A program made the translations under genes and the position numbers. A DNA stretch of 64,000 nt from Mytilus californianus (taxonomy: Eukaryota > Mollusca > Bivalvia > Mytilida > Mytilidae): assembly GCF_021869535.1 (NCBI RefSeq), contig NW_026262712.1:64908100-64972099 (forward strand), written 5' to 3'. Within the stretch, counting starts at the first letter, position 1. Each line of letters starts with the position of its first letter. The notes beneath the pieces were generated by a model. The model saw only the letters and a list, made by a program, of their open reading frames with translations, did not search any database and was not told the DNA's origin. Positions 11,101 through 26,100 of the stretch are shown one piece after another.

Positions 11101-14100
11101 GATCACTAAGTTATTATCTCTCATGGAATTGTGTAAACAATTGTTTATTGTAAATGTGTATCTGCTAGTTAAATAGCTTAACCCAGGTGTATGACAGCTC
11201 TCGGGGCTGTAAATGGGATAACTGTTCAATCTTATAATTAAATGAAGACAGTTACTGTGACATCTTTTGTCGGAATTTTAAGTCATTACTGGTTTGGTGA
11301 GTTTTAAAAGTTAAGATGAAGCTTTCATTATTAAGGCTCTCGGTTCTGGACGATGAATGAGTTTTTGTTAAGCAGAGATTTCAATTTAAACTTGGTCGAG
11401 AAAATTGATTTATTTCATTTTGAACCCATTTTGTACCAAATTTAGAATGACGAATTGGGTGTTTTAGATTAGCAGTGACTTTGTCAATGAGCAGTTGACT
11501 TTACTGCATACACGGAATTATAAAATTTTATATCTATATCGACCTCTCGACTCTGGATAGAATATTCACATGATGGTAAGTTCATTTTACCCAATTTGAA
11601 CCTGTAAACTTATTTATTGAAATGAAAAACATTTAAATTGTAAATGATCATAAATATCTTAAAACTTCAAAGAAAAATTTTAAGCGTTTAAATGCACATT
11701 AAAGAGTGGAGTTTTTAAAGGTTTAGACCTTGACATAAACTGATAACTATTTTTTAGTGGAAATTACAAGATGTGATACATACTATTAGTGTGATCAAGG
11801 GGTGATCATCTTTTCTTAATATTTATATGTATGGCCCATTTGAAATGACTTATGTTGTTTAAGTTAAATGGAAATACAAAATTTAAAATATTTTGTAAGT
11901 TGCTTGAAAACAAATCAATCTTGAATTTATAAGGCATTTTATGTGTATGGACATTAGGTAAGATATTAGAAATATTCATAGTTTTCATTCTTATGAAAGG
12001 AAACAAATGTTATTAATGAATAGTTTCAGTCTTTCCTTCTAGAATTTCAATTGGCTTGATGAGAATGGAATGAAGCAATGATATTAGATTAAAAGAGAAT
12101 AAAAAATGAAATAAAAAAAATCACTTTTACAATGCATATGCAAGTGTTATTTTTTAGTTGGACCAACACCCTTGTATAACATTTCTTTAAACAAGTTTTG
12201 CTCTTTAAAAAGTAAGATGGTCAAGATATCTCATAATCTGTAATTAATGGTTAAAGCCTAATATGTTCTTTGTTTAAAACAATTGATTACCTGTAGGAGG
12301 ATTAAGACAAAAATGCCTTTCATTCATCCTTTGCAGGTTGATTCATATCTTTATTAGTTGTACTACATTTGTTCTTACAAGGATTTTGAATGTCATTGAT
12401 TAAATTGAAATAAACCAAAATACCTGTCCTCCCACACCTGTAAATACTTTGAATCATATATGAATAACAAGAAATGGCTGATTTACCAAGGTAAAGTACA
12501 CATATTAGATTTAGTAAAAGAAAGTTGGACTTGACTATTACCATGGGGACTAATTTACAGGTACATTGTTCATGTATATATATACATATATATATAAACT
12601 ACTTCTGTAGGGGGGACTCAGCACTGTTGCAGATAGATAGGTTGGTTTATAGTTGAAAAAATTACCATCACCAGTACATAGTGACAATTAAGGTTCTATT
12701 AGGTAAAAAGCTACTGCTGTTTCTATTTTTCAAATTCAGAGAATATAAATGTCGTTTTTCCAGTCAACTCCCTTTGGAAGCAGACAACATAGGACAAAGA
12801 ACTCTGGTTCTCTCCTCAGACCAGCTTGGTCGCCCTAAATGATATTGGCAACCCATATCAAATTTTGTTCTAAATGATTGTGGTTTTTGGCATAGTGTGG
12901 GCTGTTTAGAGCATTATGCTCTAAAAAATATAGCAGGCAATAATATTATGTACATATGATAGTTGAGTGATTTCATTTTAGTATAAGTTCGCCGAGTTTG
13001 AAACTGTCTTACAGTCAATTATGCTAAGATACTCTGTGCAATATAGGAAAGGAAAATGGTCAGCATGATCTCTTCCTAAATAAACAAGCTAAAAGTACAT
13101 TTTATAGTACCAGAGTTTCTTTCTGGGATTAAATGAATTATTTTATCAGAACAGATTAAGTGCAGCATACCAGTATATTGAAATATTTAATAGAAAGTAT
13201 GAGTAATAACTTAAAAGCCAAGATCTTTACTATAATCTAAACTTATATCTGTACCTGATGAGTTTTAATAATATGAATTCTCACAGTCCTGACATTTTAT
13301 ACATGTAAATAGAATGATGTTTGTTGCTTACTCAGGACATGTAAAAAAGAGACAGACTCCTGACATTTTGTACGTGTAATTAGAAAGAGGCTTGTTCCTT
13401 ACTCAGGACATGTGAAAAAAAAGCAAGCTTACATTCATGTTTTAAATATTTCTGGTTATATTACCACCTGTTACATGTACCTCAAAATTAGCAAGAAGTC
13501 TATTAATCTTAAATTAATGTCAATAGGCAAAGATAAATTAACCTCAATAACTTAAAATAGAAAAATGACAGTAATTTAAACAGCACAAAAAAAAACCAAC
13601 CTTTAATTTCCTGATTTTAATTTATGTGTCTAGCCCAAGAACACTTGTTATAAAATTGAAGACTTGATTTATTGTTGTTCATTCATAATGTGCTTAAAAC
13701 TTCAAACTTTTAGATAAATTTAATGTTTGGTTAGTCAACATTACTTTTCTAAGCATTATCATTTTGAATGTTGATCTCTTTGAAGTCCAAACCTATGATA
13801 CATGTACATTTAAAACCTGTAAAGACTCTGAAAACTTGTTGGTCAATATTTGCTTGTTTTAGGTTGATCATTCATCTTATCAGGAAATTAACTGCTAAAA
13901 GAAGATCAAGGGATAAGCTATTCAAACAGGGGGGGGCAATCATTTACATACAGGGTATAGCTTCATTTTCATATATTTTATTTAAACTGGATAACTATAA
14001 CAGTGTTACTTACTCTGTGTTAAAACACAGTGGTTACTAGTTTCCTATACCGGTATATACAGGAATAGCTGGGTAATAGTAATCTGTAATCATAATCGAT

Positions 14101-17100
14101 TGTTATTGCTATTATATATCATAACTAAAACAAAATTAAACATGAACTTCTTATAAGTAACTATATGCAAGAATATCAAGAATATCTTTATCGTACTATT
14201 TTCTCAATTTACTATTTGAATATGAGGGGTTCCTTCCCTTTTTTCTGTAAGTGTCAACTAGTAAAGGATTAAATTTGCACAACCTTGGATGAACTTGACT
14301 CAGAAAATAGACTCTGTGTACCTTTCAATTTCATAAGGTAACAAATTGATGGTTGTGAAATGCAATTTTCAAATTAGACAAAGGGTTACATTAATAAATC
14401 ATATTGAATTTATTCAGCAGTTGAACAAAGATCAGCTTGATTATAGCAATTTACTAAAATTCTTAACCAAAAAGCCAAGATCAGACTGCAACATTTAATA
14501 AAGTCCTATTAGCTCTTATCAGAATCCCCAAAAATCAATATTTTATATAAATATAAGCACAACAAAAATCTGTGATTAAGACACATACCGGAATGCATAC
14601 ATACAGCCTTTACCCATAAGAGTAATAATTGAATGTTGACATTTTCAAACAGCCATAATGAATTTTATCCTAAATTGATAGTGAATGACTGAGTTATATT
14701 CATTTATACATTGTTTTGACATATGTGAAATAAGTATAATTATATACCTTTATGAAGGGACTATATATATATTGTTGGTAGCGGAACTCATTTATAAATA
14801 GTAATTCCAAAACTCAATTATATTCGTTACAATGGTTTGACAACAGAACTTTGGGGTAGATCGATAGAAGTTTACAGTTTATAGATTGTCAATATAAGTT
14901 TTGTTAAACTAATTTATTGATCTGGTCATCAAGCATTAATGATGCCTCATTAAATTTAATATCTTTCCTAATCTGACCCTAGCAAAGTAGCTGCAAACGA
15001 TTTAATTGTTCCTTTGATTGTTTTCTTGGTCAATTGAAATGAATAACCACAAATATTTTATTAATCATACAATCAGCCGACCATTGTACAATTAAAGTAT
15101 CCTGTTATCTCTTGCTTCTTCTAGAGATTTTTTTATATTCGTATAAACCAATTTTTGTGGATTGAGGGAACAAGATTTTTCATGGATATTTAATTTCGTG
15201 GTTTTGCAAAAGTCTTCATACAATGTGGAGAAAATTTATACATCTTTGAACTTTTGAATTTGTAGTAAACCTTGACCCACAGAATCCTTGCAAATTAGCA
15301 TCCCTCCAATACTAGTGAATCTACAGTATGTGAAATATCGAGATTGGGTATGATTGCCAATGGGACAACTATCCAGGGTCCAAAAGATATGTATATCAGT
15401 AACTATAGATCACTGTACTGAGACTTCTTTGTAGGTTGAATAGTAATGTTAAAATTACTGTTTATGCAACAGCTTATTACCGTCCTTTTCTTCAGGTCCA
15501 CCTTCAAACCATGTCTTTTTCTATGAAAATCAAAGACAGAAATAGAAAATAAAAAGAAAGATAAGCATCAAGGTTTAGTTGCATGATAATAACAATATAC
15601 ATGTTAGTACAAAATGTATGTAGTTGCCACGAAAAACAAAATTCCTGCCGCACTTGGCTAGAACACAACCAATTTTACCGATTGGTCAGTAGGATAAATG
15701 ATACTACTGCAATTGATATTGAACATTTCTCTGAATGGTAAACAGCAACAATCGTGTCACATGTCATGTTTATCCCGTTTATGACAACCACACATACATG
15801 TAGTTAAATTCCACAATTCTATATATGAAGATCTACATGTAAGGAAGTCTTTCCTGGGGGCAATTTTGTTGACAAATATTGTCCAGGTCAAAACAAGATG
15901 TCCTTTCCTGTATACAGAGAAACAGTGATTTAATGGACAATTAGTTACCTGCTATCAGGGTGATAATCAGGGCTATTGCAGGGTGATAATTGATTTATCA
16001 GACTACTAATGGATGGTGTGATAAGGTGTCTAGTCAGTGTTTGGATTCATCAAGCATGTAATTGAAATGGGAAAAGTAGAATATGTCACAACATCCAACT
16101 AATTTGGTGGCCTGTTAAGAGTTATATGTAGTGAATGATTTATAAACTTAATTAAGGACAAAAATGCACAAGTAAGTTAATTAGGATGTATGAGTTGTTC
16201 TTGGACAAGTATAATATTTGAAAAGTTTGGGATAAGTAAGGAGTAAGTTAACACTTCTCTGTATGTACAAAGAATGTTTTAGTATTGTGTTAATTTTAAG
16301 TTTTCATTGATGTGTATTGAATTGATGGTTTATTGTCCAGTGATCTGTATTTCATACTTATATTTATGATTAACACAAATAAAATAATAATTCAATTAGG
16401 TATTTGTAGAATCTAAAAAGTAATTAGACTAGAATAATTAGCAGGAGATTTCTAGGTTCAGTTTAAAATACCATTTGAGATCATTGGATGTATGACGTCC
16501 AGTGGCAAATATTACACATAATCATAGGATGATAACATGGTAATGACATACTTTATATTAGACTAACAAATGTAGCTCACACTTAGCAATATTCCCATGG
16601 AAGAAGTGTTACCCTTCATGGACATGCCCTTTGACTAAGTGCCAAAACGTCTTTGCTCAAATTCCTCTATGCTTTTATATTATTGGATAGATAGCAAATA
16701 CATTTGAAAGTCTTTGGTTTGACTTGGTCTTAAAGGAACCTGTGTAGAACATTGTGATCAATGAAGGCAGTTGAAAAATTGTTGAATTGTAAGTTCTGAC
16801 ACTGTTGATACAAACAATTGTATATTCAAAGAGCTGTATGATCGTTATTTTAACATTCTTGGGTCATTTAAGCAAGAAACAGGACAAAAAGCTAATTATA
16901 AAGTATGAACTATTGAGTTGACAAAATGATGGTAATTTGAAAAATGTGAAAAAATAATTATACAAGTATTTAAATTGACAATTTGTCGTATTATTTCATT
17001 GAACTATACCATTTGGTCTACTAATAAAAACATTATTGCTGAACTCAAATTCTCAGGACAAAAGTACAAAATAGATTTTTATCTTGTCTTCATTGTTAAA

Positions 17101-20100
17101 TGGTTGAATAGGAAGACTGATTTTGTGATTAAATTCCTGTGGGTTTTGTTCTTGTATTTAAAGGGTTACAATCTGTATGTTTGTAAGGGAGTACTTATAG
17201 TAACAATGTCAGGTTCCATGTCCTAAGTAAAACAATAATGATAAATAATTGTACTGAAGAAAGGTTTTCTAATATATGTATGTAGTTCATTAGTGGCACT
17301 GCTATTTTCAATTTAGAAATGAATAATATTTACCTCATATTTTTCATGACATCAAAGGTTTGGACAACTTTTGCTGTGTTATAGGTTATTATGCTTTCCA
17401 GAAGCTTTGACATATTAAGTTGCATAGTATGTCAACATGAATTGTTCATAGCTTTGAATGAGGGAGCTGTGTGGTTTATATGAGGATGAACCCAAGGACA
17501 CAAAAACCTATAGTGATATTATAGGTCAACGTGTCTATCATGCAATTTGTCAAGATCTAAAAATTTGTGAATGAATTTAACAGATATAATCGAAGATCTG
17601 CCATCCACACCGAAATTCACTAAAGACAGGGAAAAAATATGATCCAAAAGATATCCACTGAGAAGGTGTTTTCATTGACATACAAATTTAAAGGTGATAG
17701 GAATCTTGACTTGCGGTATGGGTTTTGCTCATTGTTTAAGGGCATACCGTGACCTGTTATTGTTCACATCTTTGTAGTAAACAGTCTTGATTTATATAGA
17801 TAGTTATCTCATTGTCAATCATACCACATCTCCTTAGCTTTATATTCTGTTAATTATTATTAGTTGTGACTTTCTGGGAAGCTAATATACCTAGAGTTCC
17901 TTAGATAATAGTATGGTAAAAGTTCTCTTTCCGAAAGGTTTATAGTTATTAGCTTGACTTGATAGACCATTATAGAATATCTGCCTCACAATGACCTTAG
18001 ATATGTTCAATGTATCATTGAGACAGTCTGTCCTGACCTTTCCTTCACCATGACTGATTTATACCGAAAATGATCTGACACCTCATTGCTATTTAATAAA
18101 AACATACATTGGACCCAGGGAAGTCACAAACAAATCTAAACTACGGGTTGATGTCAAATTTTGTTTTGTACAGTAATATTTTAGAATTACCTCAATTGGC
18201 TGCCTCATTTTCAAAATTTCAAAAATTTCAGTGCCTACGAGCAATTGGGTGCCACTTAAGTTGAATAGGAGCTAATATACCTTTCAAGGTTCATAAGTTA
18301 ATAGCCCGCTGTTTTATATGCAGTTCCTGTTGCTTGAAATTTAATTTCTTATGTAAAAATTTTAATATGTAGTATAACTTTTAGGTTGGTAACATACATA
18401 GACTTTCAATTTTGTATTATAACAATATATACTAGTCTGACCTTTTAAGATTAAATGTTAATGAAAACACACCTAGAAAACAATTTCATGTAAAACATAA
18501 TGTAGAAATCTAGTGTTTTGACAGACAGACATAATATATGTCTGACAATTGAAATAAAGAAGAGGTGTATCAATTTACTTGAAATAGACTGTAAAAGTCA
18601 CTCATATGTCTGAAATGTCATTTACTTTTTTTGTCTCTAATCCAAATAAACAATGTGACATAGGTATAAACTTTGAAGAAACAAGTACAATTTAATTCAG
18701 AAGTATGGGAATTCGTGTAGGTCTCTCGTTACAAACATTGTATTGAGAACGGATTATAAGGTTAGCAGATTAAATTAATAGAATTATAATTATTTTTACG
18801 AAATTGTTTTCCTAAGGTATTTACATTGTTGAAATAACTATCTAAAATTCTTCAAAGGTATCCGATATTTTTTGGGTTACAGGTAAGGCATGTAAATATT
18901 TAGAATTTTTTCATCTATTTTATCAAAATACAAAATGGTAATTAGAAATAAATTGCTAATTGAAGGTATATTATGGAGATACCAGTGTCAGAACATATTT
19001 TTCTTTCAATTAGAACACTTAGTTTGCAAAAAATAATGGCAAAACCTTTTTAATCTTACCAGTATACGTACCAGTATTTGTTTTTAAGGTAAGAGATTTT
19101 CAACACTACTTGTAAATATTTTATTGATATTTATAATTGGAATAGATTGTCATGGCAAACAATGTATAATATCATTTGTTTTTTTAATTTCAGTCATAAT
19201 ACTCAAATAACAACATTTGAACATCCTGTCACTCGTAAACCTTCTAACCATGCTTCAAATAAAACAAGGTAAGTTTTCTAAATCTTGTGACCGTAATACC
19301 AATACAATGTATACATATGAGCTATACTTCAAAGCCAGATGAAAGTCTTAAAATTGAGAATGGAAATGGGGAATGTGTCAAAGAGACAACAACCCGACCA
19401 CAGAACAGACAACAGCAGAAGGCCACCAACAGGTCTTCAATGCAGCGAGAAATTCCCGCACCCGGAGGCGTCCTTCAGCTGGCCCCTAAACAAATATATA
19501 TACTAGTTCAGTGATAATGAACGCCATACTAAACTCCAAATTGTACACAAGAAACTAAAATTAAAAATAATACAAGACTAACAAAGGCTAGAGGCTCCTG
19601 ACCTGGGACAGGCGCAAAAATGCGGCGGGGTTAAACATGTTTATGAGATCTCAACCCTCCCCCTATACCTCTAGCCAATGTAGAAAAGTAAACGCATAAC
19701 AATACGCACATTAAAATTCAGTTCAAGAGAAGTCCGAGTCTGATGTCAGAAGATGTAACCAAAGAAAATAAACAAAATGACAATAATACATAAATAACAA
19801 CAGACTACTAGCAGTTAACTGACATGCCAGCTCCAGACTTCAATTAAACTGATTGAAAGATTATGTCTTCATCATATGAATATCAGGCACAATCCTTCCC
19901 GTTAGGGGTTTAGTATCATACCATCATAACATATATGAGAAGAACATAACCCGTGTCATGCCAACAACTGGTTTTTAAATAAATGTGTTTAGTGCCGATG
20001 CAAAGACCCTATAAGTGAATCAATATTAACGCCAAAATATGCAATCTTTAATGACCTGACAACAGTATCGTATCTATATCCCTTCTTAATAAGTCTATTT

Positions 20101-23100
20101 AAAGGTTTTGTTAGTTTCAGAGGTGAATACTGACATTTTTGTGCTTTATAAAGAATATTTCCATAAAAAAATTTTAGCCTGTCATCATCGCTTAGAAACA
20201 GTAATAGTGTATGGACTTGAAATAATGATGATATAAAGATAAGGCTTAGAAATGAGGGGAAATGCCAGGCATATTTTGACTACTCACATAGAATGATTGC
20301 ACTCGCTAGTACAGAATCATCAAATACAACCTTTCTTAAAATATAACACAAAATAAACATGAATGCCATTTGTGTTCCAAATTCATAAGAAATATACCAC
20401 ATGTACTGCCCACTGTAAGTAATCGGATGTCAAAATCTTTATAATGCAAGTATTATGACATTCAATTTAATCAAGTCATACTCCCAATAGATGGTAAGTC
20501 TGTCAAACATACTGTGCCTAACAAAAAAGTCTTTTCGATCATAAGATGCTTATTATCAGTGGAGAAACATCAAGGGTCTACAATAAACATTGCTATGCAT
20601 GTGCCATGCAAGCTCAGTTATCAAGTTTTCCAATCATATTCTTGAAATTGATGGTTCTCTTGCCAACAATGTGTGCTTAAAAGGAGAGGACAGTCAGACA
20701 TGTTAGTCATAATAAAAAAGCTAATAAAAGTATCTACAAAAATAGTTGATTTATAGTATCATGCATCAATCCAAAACTGTCCATTTCTTTGACATAAAAC
20801 TATATGTTTATTTTTCCTAAACCTAAAAAATTTTGAGTCTAAATTGCTTCGATTGATACTCTGACAATGAATTGTCTCATTTGTTTGGTGTTATGGTCTA
20901 GCCATTATTCATTCATTCATTTAAAAGTACATTGTATTTTATTCCCATAATTATACATTCACACTCTTGAACTGAATTTTAATGTGCGTATTGTTATGCG
21001 TTTACTTTTCTACATTGGCTAGAGGTATAGGGGGAGGGTTGAGATCTCATAAACATGTTTAACCCCGCCGCATTTTTGCGCCTGTCCCAAGTCAGGAGCC
21101 TCTAGCCTTTGTTAGTCTTGTATTATTTTTAATTTTAGTTTCTTGTGTACAATTTGGAGTTTAGTATGGCGTTCATTATCACTGAACTAGTATATATATT
21201 TGTTTAGGGGCCAGCTGAAGGACGCCTCCGGGTGCGGGAATTTCTCGCTGCATTGAAGACCTGTTGGTGACCTTCTGCTGTTGTCTGTTCTATGGTCGGG
21301 TTGTTGTCTCTTTGACACATTCCCCATTTCCATTCTCAATTTTATTCACAATTGAAATTCAGTATGACAACGCAGATATCCATTACTCTGAAGAAACTGA
21401 CAATTGATGTTTAGTTTTAAAGCTTTAAACTCCTTAAGATACAGTTATAAGTTCACACTTTATTGATTGAAATGCATGGCGTATCACTTAAAGAATCCAG
21501 TATCGCTGGGAAACTTTCTCAAATAATCAAAAAGGGGTGTCACTATCCAGGTATCGGATTGCCAACATTTTGTATTGTATGTTCTTGTTCAAATATCATG
21601 TTTAGAAAATACCATAAAATGGCAACAAATAAAAACTTAACAAATGTGTATCAGTGGGAAATCACGCTCTGATGATTGATCTTTTATTAACGGTAAATAG
21701 CTGATAAAATGTGAACAAATAAAATGAAGGGGGACATTACTACTAGATAACAATGTATACCTATGTGTTCGATTTATTGAGGTTTATTCCTGTCCTGAAA
21801 TGGAATTATTTTAAATTCAGACATGACTATGTTTATATTATGAAGTTGTTTTGAGAGTGTTATTTTTAGTTTTGTTTTAATTATTTTTTTGGAAAGTAAT
21901 TATGATAGTGTTGTAAGAATGGTCTAAAATGGGATTTGATAATTTATTTGGAAGTTGCCTTTTGTGGTAAGCAAAAATATTCTGAATTAGTTCGTGTACA
22001 AAACATGTATGACACCATTGGGTTATTTGGTGCTAATGAAATTTCCATGTCTTCATTAGCTTACAAGTAATATTAAACATCGTTTTTCTAACCTTCACTT
22101 ATCAAGATTCATTGAATTACTCTGTGTTTAAAAAGGTGATAAAGGAGTTGTTTGTTCTATTGTAGACACAATACCTTGGGAAGTGTTGTTTGTCAAACTT
22201 TATGCATTCATTTGCAGAGTCTTATCAGTATTATTAAGAAAAATGCATAATAACTTAAGAGGATTTGGGGACAGTTTGACCCCCTTACTCTCAACTATAT
22301 TATTCAAGCCAACACAGATGTAGAATTTTACATTTGTTGATTTCAGTATTGCATTGGTTTAAATCGATATTTTGTTGACCTGGCCTTATCAGTCAAATCA
22401 TTGTTCATAAAAATCTCCAGATATACAAGTACATACAGATGTTATAAAAAAAGTTTATTGCACGAACTTGACAGATGCAAAAACAAGAATTTGACATATA
22501 AATGTGACATACTGTTATATTACATCATACAGACTGTTATAGTGATGTTTTATCTATAGATTTTATCACCAATAGTGTCTACTCTGGTACTAATCAATCA
22601 TGTATAAGCAATCTCATTCATAACTTGTCAAAATTATTATACACTTGATTAGGTTTAACTTCTCAAATAAATTCGAAAGTGTGTGTTTACTTTAGTTTAA
22701 ATACACAAATTATATCAATCTGTGGTGAATTTTAAATTTTGTAGCGTCTCTTTTAAATAACCAAAGATGTAGATATTGAAGAAAAGTAAGAATTTGCAAA
22801 TTAAAGTATTTCCAAATACATATATATTGAAATGAATAGTCAATCAGATTGATTCATTCCAACATTTGCATGTATTTGGTCAATCAGAATCTATCTGATT
22901 TGTTCTAGCAGTTTGTTTGATTGAAAGTGCAGCCTCTGAATAGACCACTTTCGAGTTTGTTGCAATTCTGTCAAAAACTTTGGTTTTAGTGAACATCATT
23001 AGTGCGTTTAGGGGCATCGTCACTTCCTTCCCATGTTGAGGGAGTGGTTGAAAAAAATGCTATATTGCACAAATTATTTGGCAAATTAAATTCTAATAAT

Positions 23101-26100
23101 TGATTATCAACACTGCTGTCATTGGGGAATTGTGATTAAGTACCTACCGAACAACAATTATTTCTAGTTTATCCTGCATAATGACAATCACGAAGACGCT
23201 TGATGAACTTTAATAATGCAGGGATACATGTGGTCCACTTTATCTGGTAAATGACGTCATAAAGGCATGCATAATTGACGAACTATTCCGGTGCAGAACA
23301 TAACCCGAAAGTGGTCTATAATTTAAATTTCAGCAGTAAAGTAGAAAAATGAGATGGCTAAATACTACACATTCATATAGCAATCTTTACTTTGCCAACT
23401 ATTCTCTAATACCTAGCAAGGATTTAAGTTTAAATTATTCCCCACAAGTTTTATGCATATAAATCATATTTGTTAAAAGCAAATTCCACTTTTACTGGTA
23501 CATGTACAACAGAGTACTGTCATTGTTTTGTTTGATAGGATTTTTTATAAAATACATACATTGTTGAATTAGATAACAAAAGTATTAATATTTACTTGAT
23601 GAAAACATTTGATTGAAGTATGGTTTAAAAGATTTTGAATCAGCAGTTATGATAAACTAATTTTATTATTTTTTTTAACTTCAGTTCATCATCATCACCA
23701 CCAAGAACACCAACGAGTCCCACATCACCACAAGTATGTATGAAAATTCAAGTTCATTTGTTTTTGAGAGACCTTCAATGAATCAATTCTATCTACATAT
23801 TACTATAACTGTCCAATTATGTGTAAATCATTGGAAATTTGACTCAGAATCAATTTAGAAGTTTGGAACATATCCTGTTTTATTGTATGAATATTGATCT
23901 AGTAATGTTTCAAGGAATCATTAAACATTCATATATTAACTGACCATACATTATCCTTAACTGAGATCATTTTAATGTTGGATTCACTAGTTTACCTGTG
24001 AAATGAAAAAATAATTTAAGGGTTACATATTTATGATAGATAGGTATCTTGTTAATTGATGGTTGACGGCCCTGTGTACCCGGGGGATATGATTTTTAAC
24101 TGTCCGTGACATTACTCATATTGGTATTTTTTCTAGGTTAGATGTTTTATAAGTTAATAATCTATCAGTGAATGTAGAAATGACTTAAAGAAAAGATTGA
24201 GAGGATCTTTTTTCGTGTTTTCAAAGATTCTTATCAAGGTTATTTGAAGAAGGACTGGAGATCCGAAATTTGTGATAAAAATTTTGTGGAGCTGGAAACA
24301 TTGTGTACATTTCATTGATTAAAGATTTTTATATTCTAAATTTTAATGGAAATTACTACAAACTCTGTTTATGTGAAATTTCTTTAATGCTTATTTGTAA
24401 AACTGATATTTGGATTTTGTTTTGCAGTCAAACAGAAAAGTAGCAACACCAACAAAAGTCAAGTAAGAAAATAATTTACTTATGTATAATTTGTACAAGT
24501 GGTATAAATGATTTATTTAAAAAAAAGGGGGATTTCTTAGTTCCTATGTGAAGCAAGTTTTTTTTTTTTTTTTTGGGGGGGGGGACACTTCAATACTTAA
24601 TTGATAGGGGTGCCACTGGGGTTCTGTTACCCCACCCTTTTCATATATTGCTTAGGTAAAAATGTAACCTTTTCCCATATTGGTTTGGTCATAATCGAGA
24701 AAATATCATCTTTGCTCGGAACTCAGATCTGAGGCTCATATTCCTTATGGAATGTTTACTTTTGGCTGTGAAAAAAATTACAAGGCTTTAAATATATAAC
24801 AAGTAATGGGAATTTTATTAACCTTATCATATAATTCTGATAGATTTCCCCACCTATCACATATTTTCAAGCTTGAAAATGTGACCTATTCCAGCGGCAC
24901 ATCCTATCACCTTGTATATAGGAAGTGGAATAGCAAATGTGTACTATAATATAAATTTAGCTAAATTTACTACAAGGGGGCCGGGGGTGGGGTTAATGAC
25001 CTTGACTACCCATGACATCTCACGATTGTTACTATAGTGTTTCAAACGTTAGGAATACATACTTCTAACTATTAGATACACCCATGAGCCTGGTTGCCTG
25101 AATTAGTGTATCTACTTACATGAAAATATAGATATGGTTAATGCAAAAGGATAGATTTCAACAATTTAGTATGGAGTCTTTCACAAATTTAAACTTATTC
25201 AATGATAAAGCATGATAAATGCAGGATATCCAATTACATTTAATGACATCTTGGTCTGAATAACTATATACAATGACATATATTGAATGTACAAAAAGAT
25301 TTTTTTCAATCTCTTTTTATAGTTGAGTACTTTAATGTAGAGAAACATCATAGTTTGCATGCTATTAAACAGCTTACATAAATATGTTCATGGCGCTATT
25401 GGTCATTAAAACAGAGAAATTTATTATACATTTAACTATCTTAAATTAACCAGAAAACAAGTTAAGTTTTTTGTAAGCAAACACCCTTGTATATAAAATA
25501 CTATAGTTTGATAACAGAGGTTAAAACACAAGATAATGGTTAATATCAAAGAAAGTCTTTCTTTTGTAAAATATGTTTGATATTCATAGCCTCCTATACT
25601 GAACTGGTAAAGTAATGCATTGTTAACTCATACTCTTACTGGTCACTAAATAATACATGAGAAACAAGATTTCTTTGGCCTGATTGGAGAAACCAGTTTA
25701 GCCGATCTTTGCATAAAATTCAGCTTGGCTATAGAAACAAGCTGAAGGTATATATCAGTATTGTCTTCATTTGAAATCAAGTCAAGGATATGATTACAGT
25801 AACTATTATCCTTCAACACTTTAGCCAGACTTTTGATTTGGCTTTCCAGCTGTTTTGCTTCAAGAGTCAATGATGAGTCTTATATATGTAGTTGAAATGA
25901 AATGCTCATTTTCCAACCTAAATTATATGCCTTTTATCTTTGATGAGTAGAAATCTTTAAAATTTTCCAATATTTATTGATGAAATGATTGTTCATAAAG
26001 CATGGCACTTCTTATTTGATTAGGATTTTGAACTAAAGTTATCTATATTCCATATAATTCTCATTTGGATTTAGATATTAAGGTGGTACATAACACTACA

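Larger units (their letters stand above)
8163..19193 (+). other. 11.0-kb intron inside the WW domain
   Basis: The intron carries a MITE copy (9329-9533), a minus-strand ORF (9603-9893), a tandem duplication (13287-13428), another MITE copy (15136-15332), and two degenerate GCCAATGAGACAACT-type repeats (15345-15420, 17690-17845). A TA-rich microsatellite lies near 12575-12597. The remaining stretches (8163-9320, 9900-13280, 13430-15130, 15425-17550, 17850-19193) show only AT-rich sequence, with no exon I can support. Confidence 0.7.
19269..23684 (+). other. 4.4-kb intron after the WW exons
   Basis: The intron is dominated by the long inverted repeat at 19349-21344, which starts 80 bp after the donor, and a TIR MITE at 22941-23318. 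A 69-codon plus-strand ORF at 21463-21672 has no recognisable domain or splice context. The remaining sequence (21673-22940, 23319-23684) is plain AT-rich intron. Confidence 0.65.

Noticed and set aside
12752..12841. Short ORF MSFFQSTPFGSRQHRTKNSG as an alternative first exon
   Set aside because: It is 29 codons ending in a stop with no donor before it and no support from phase.
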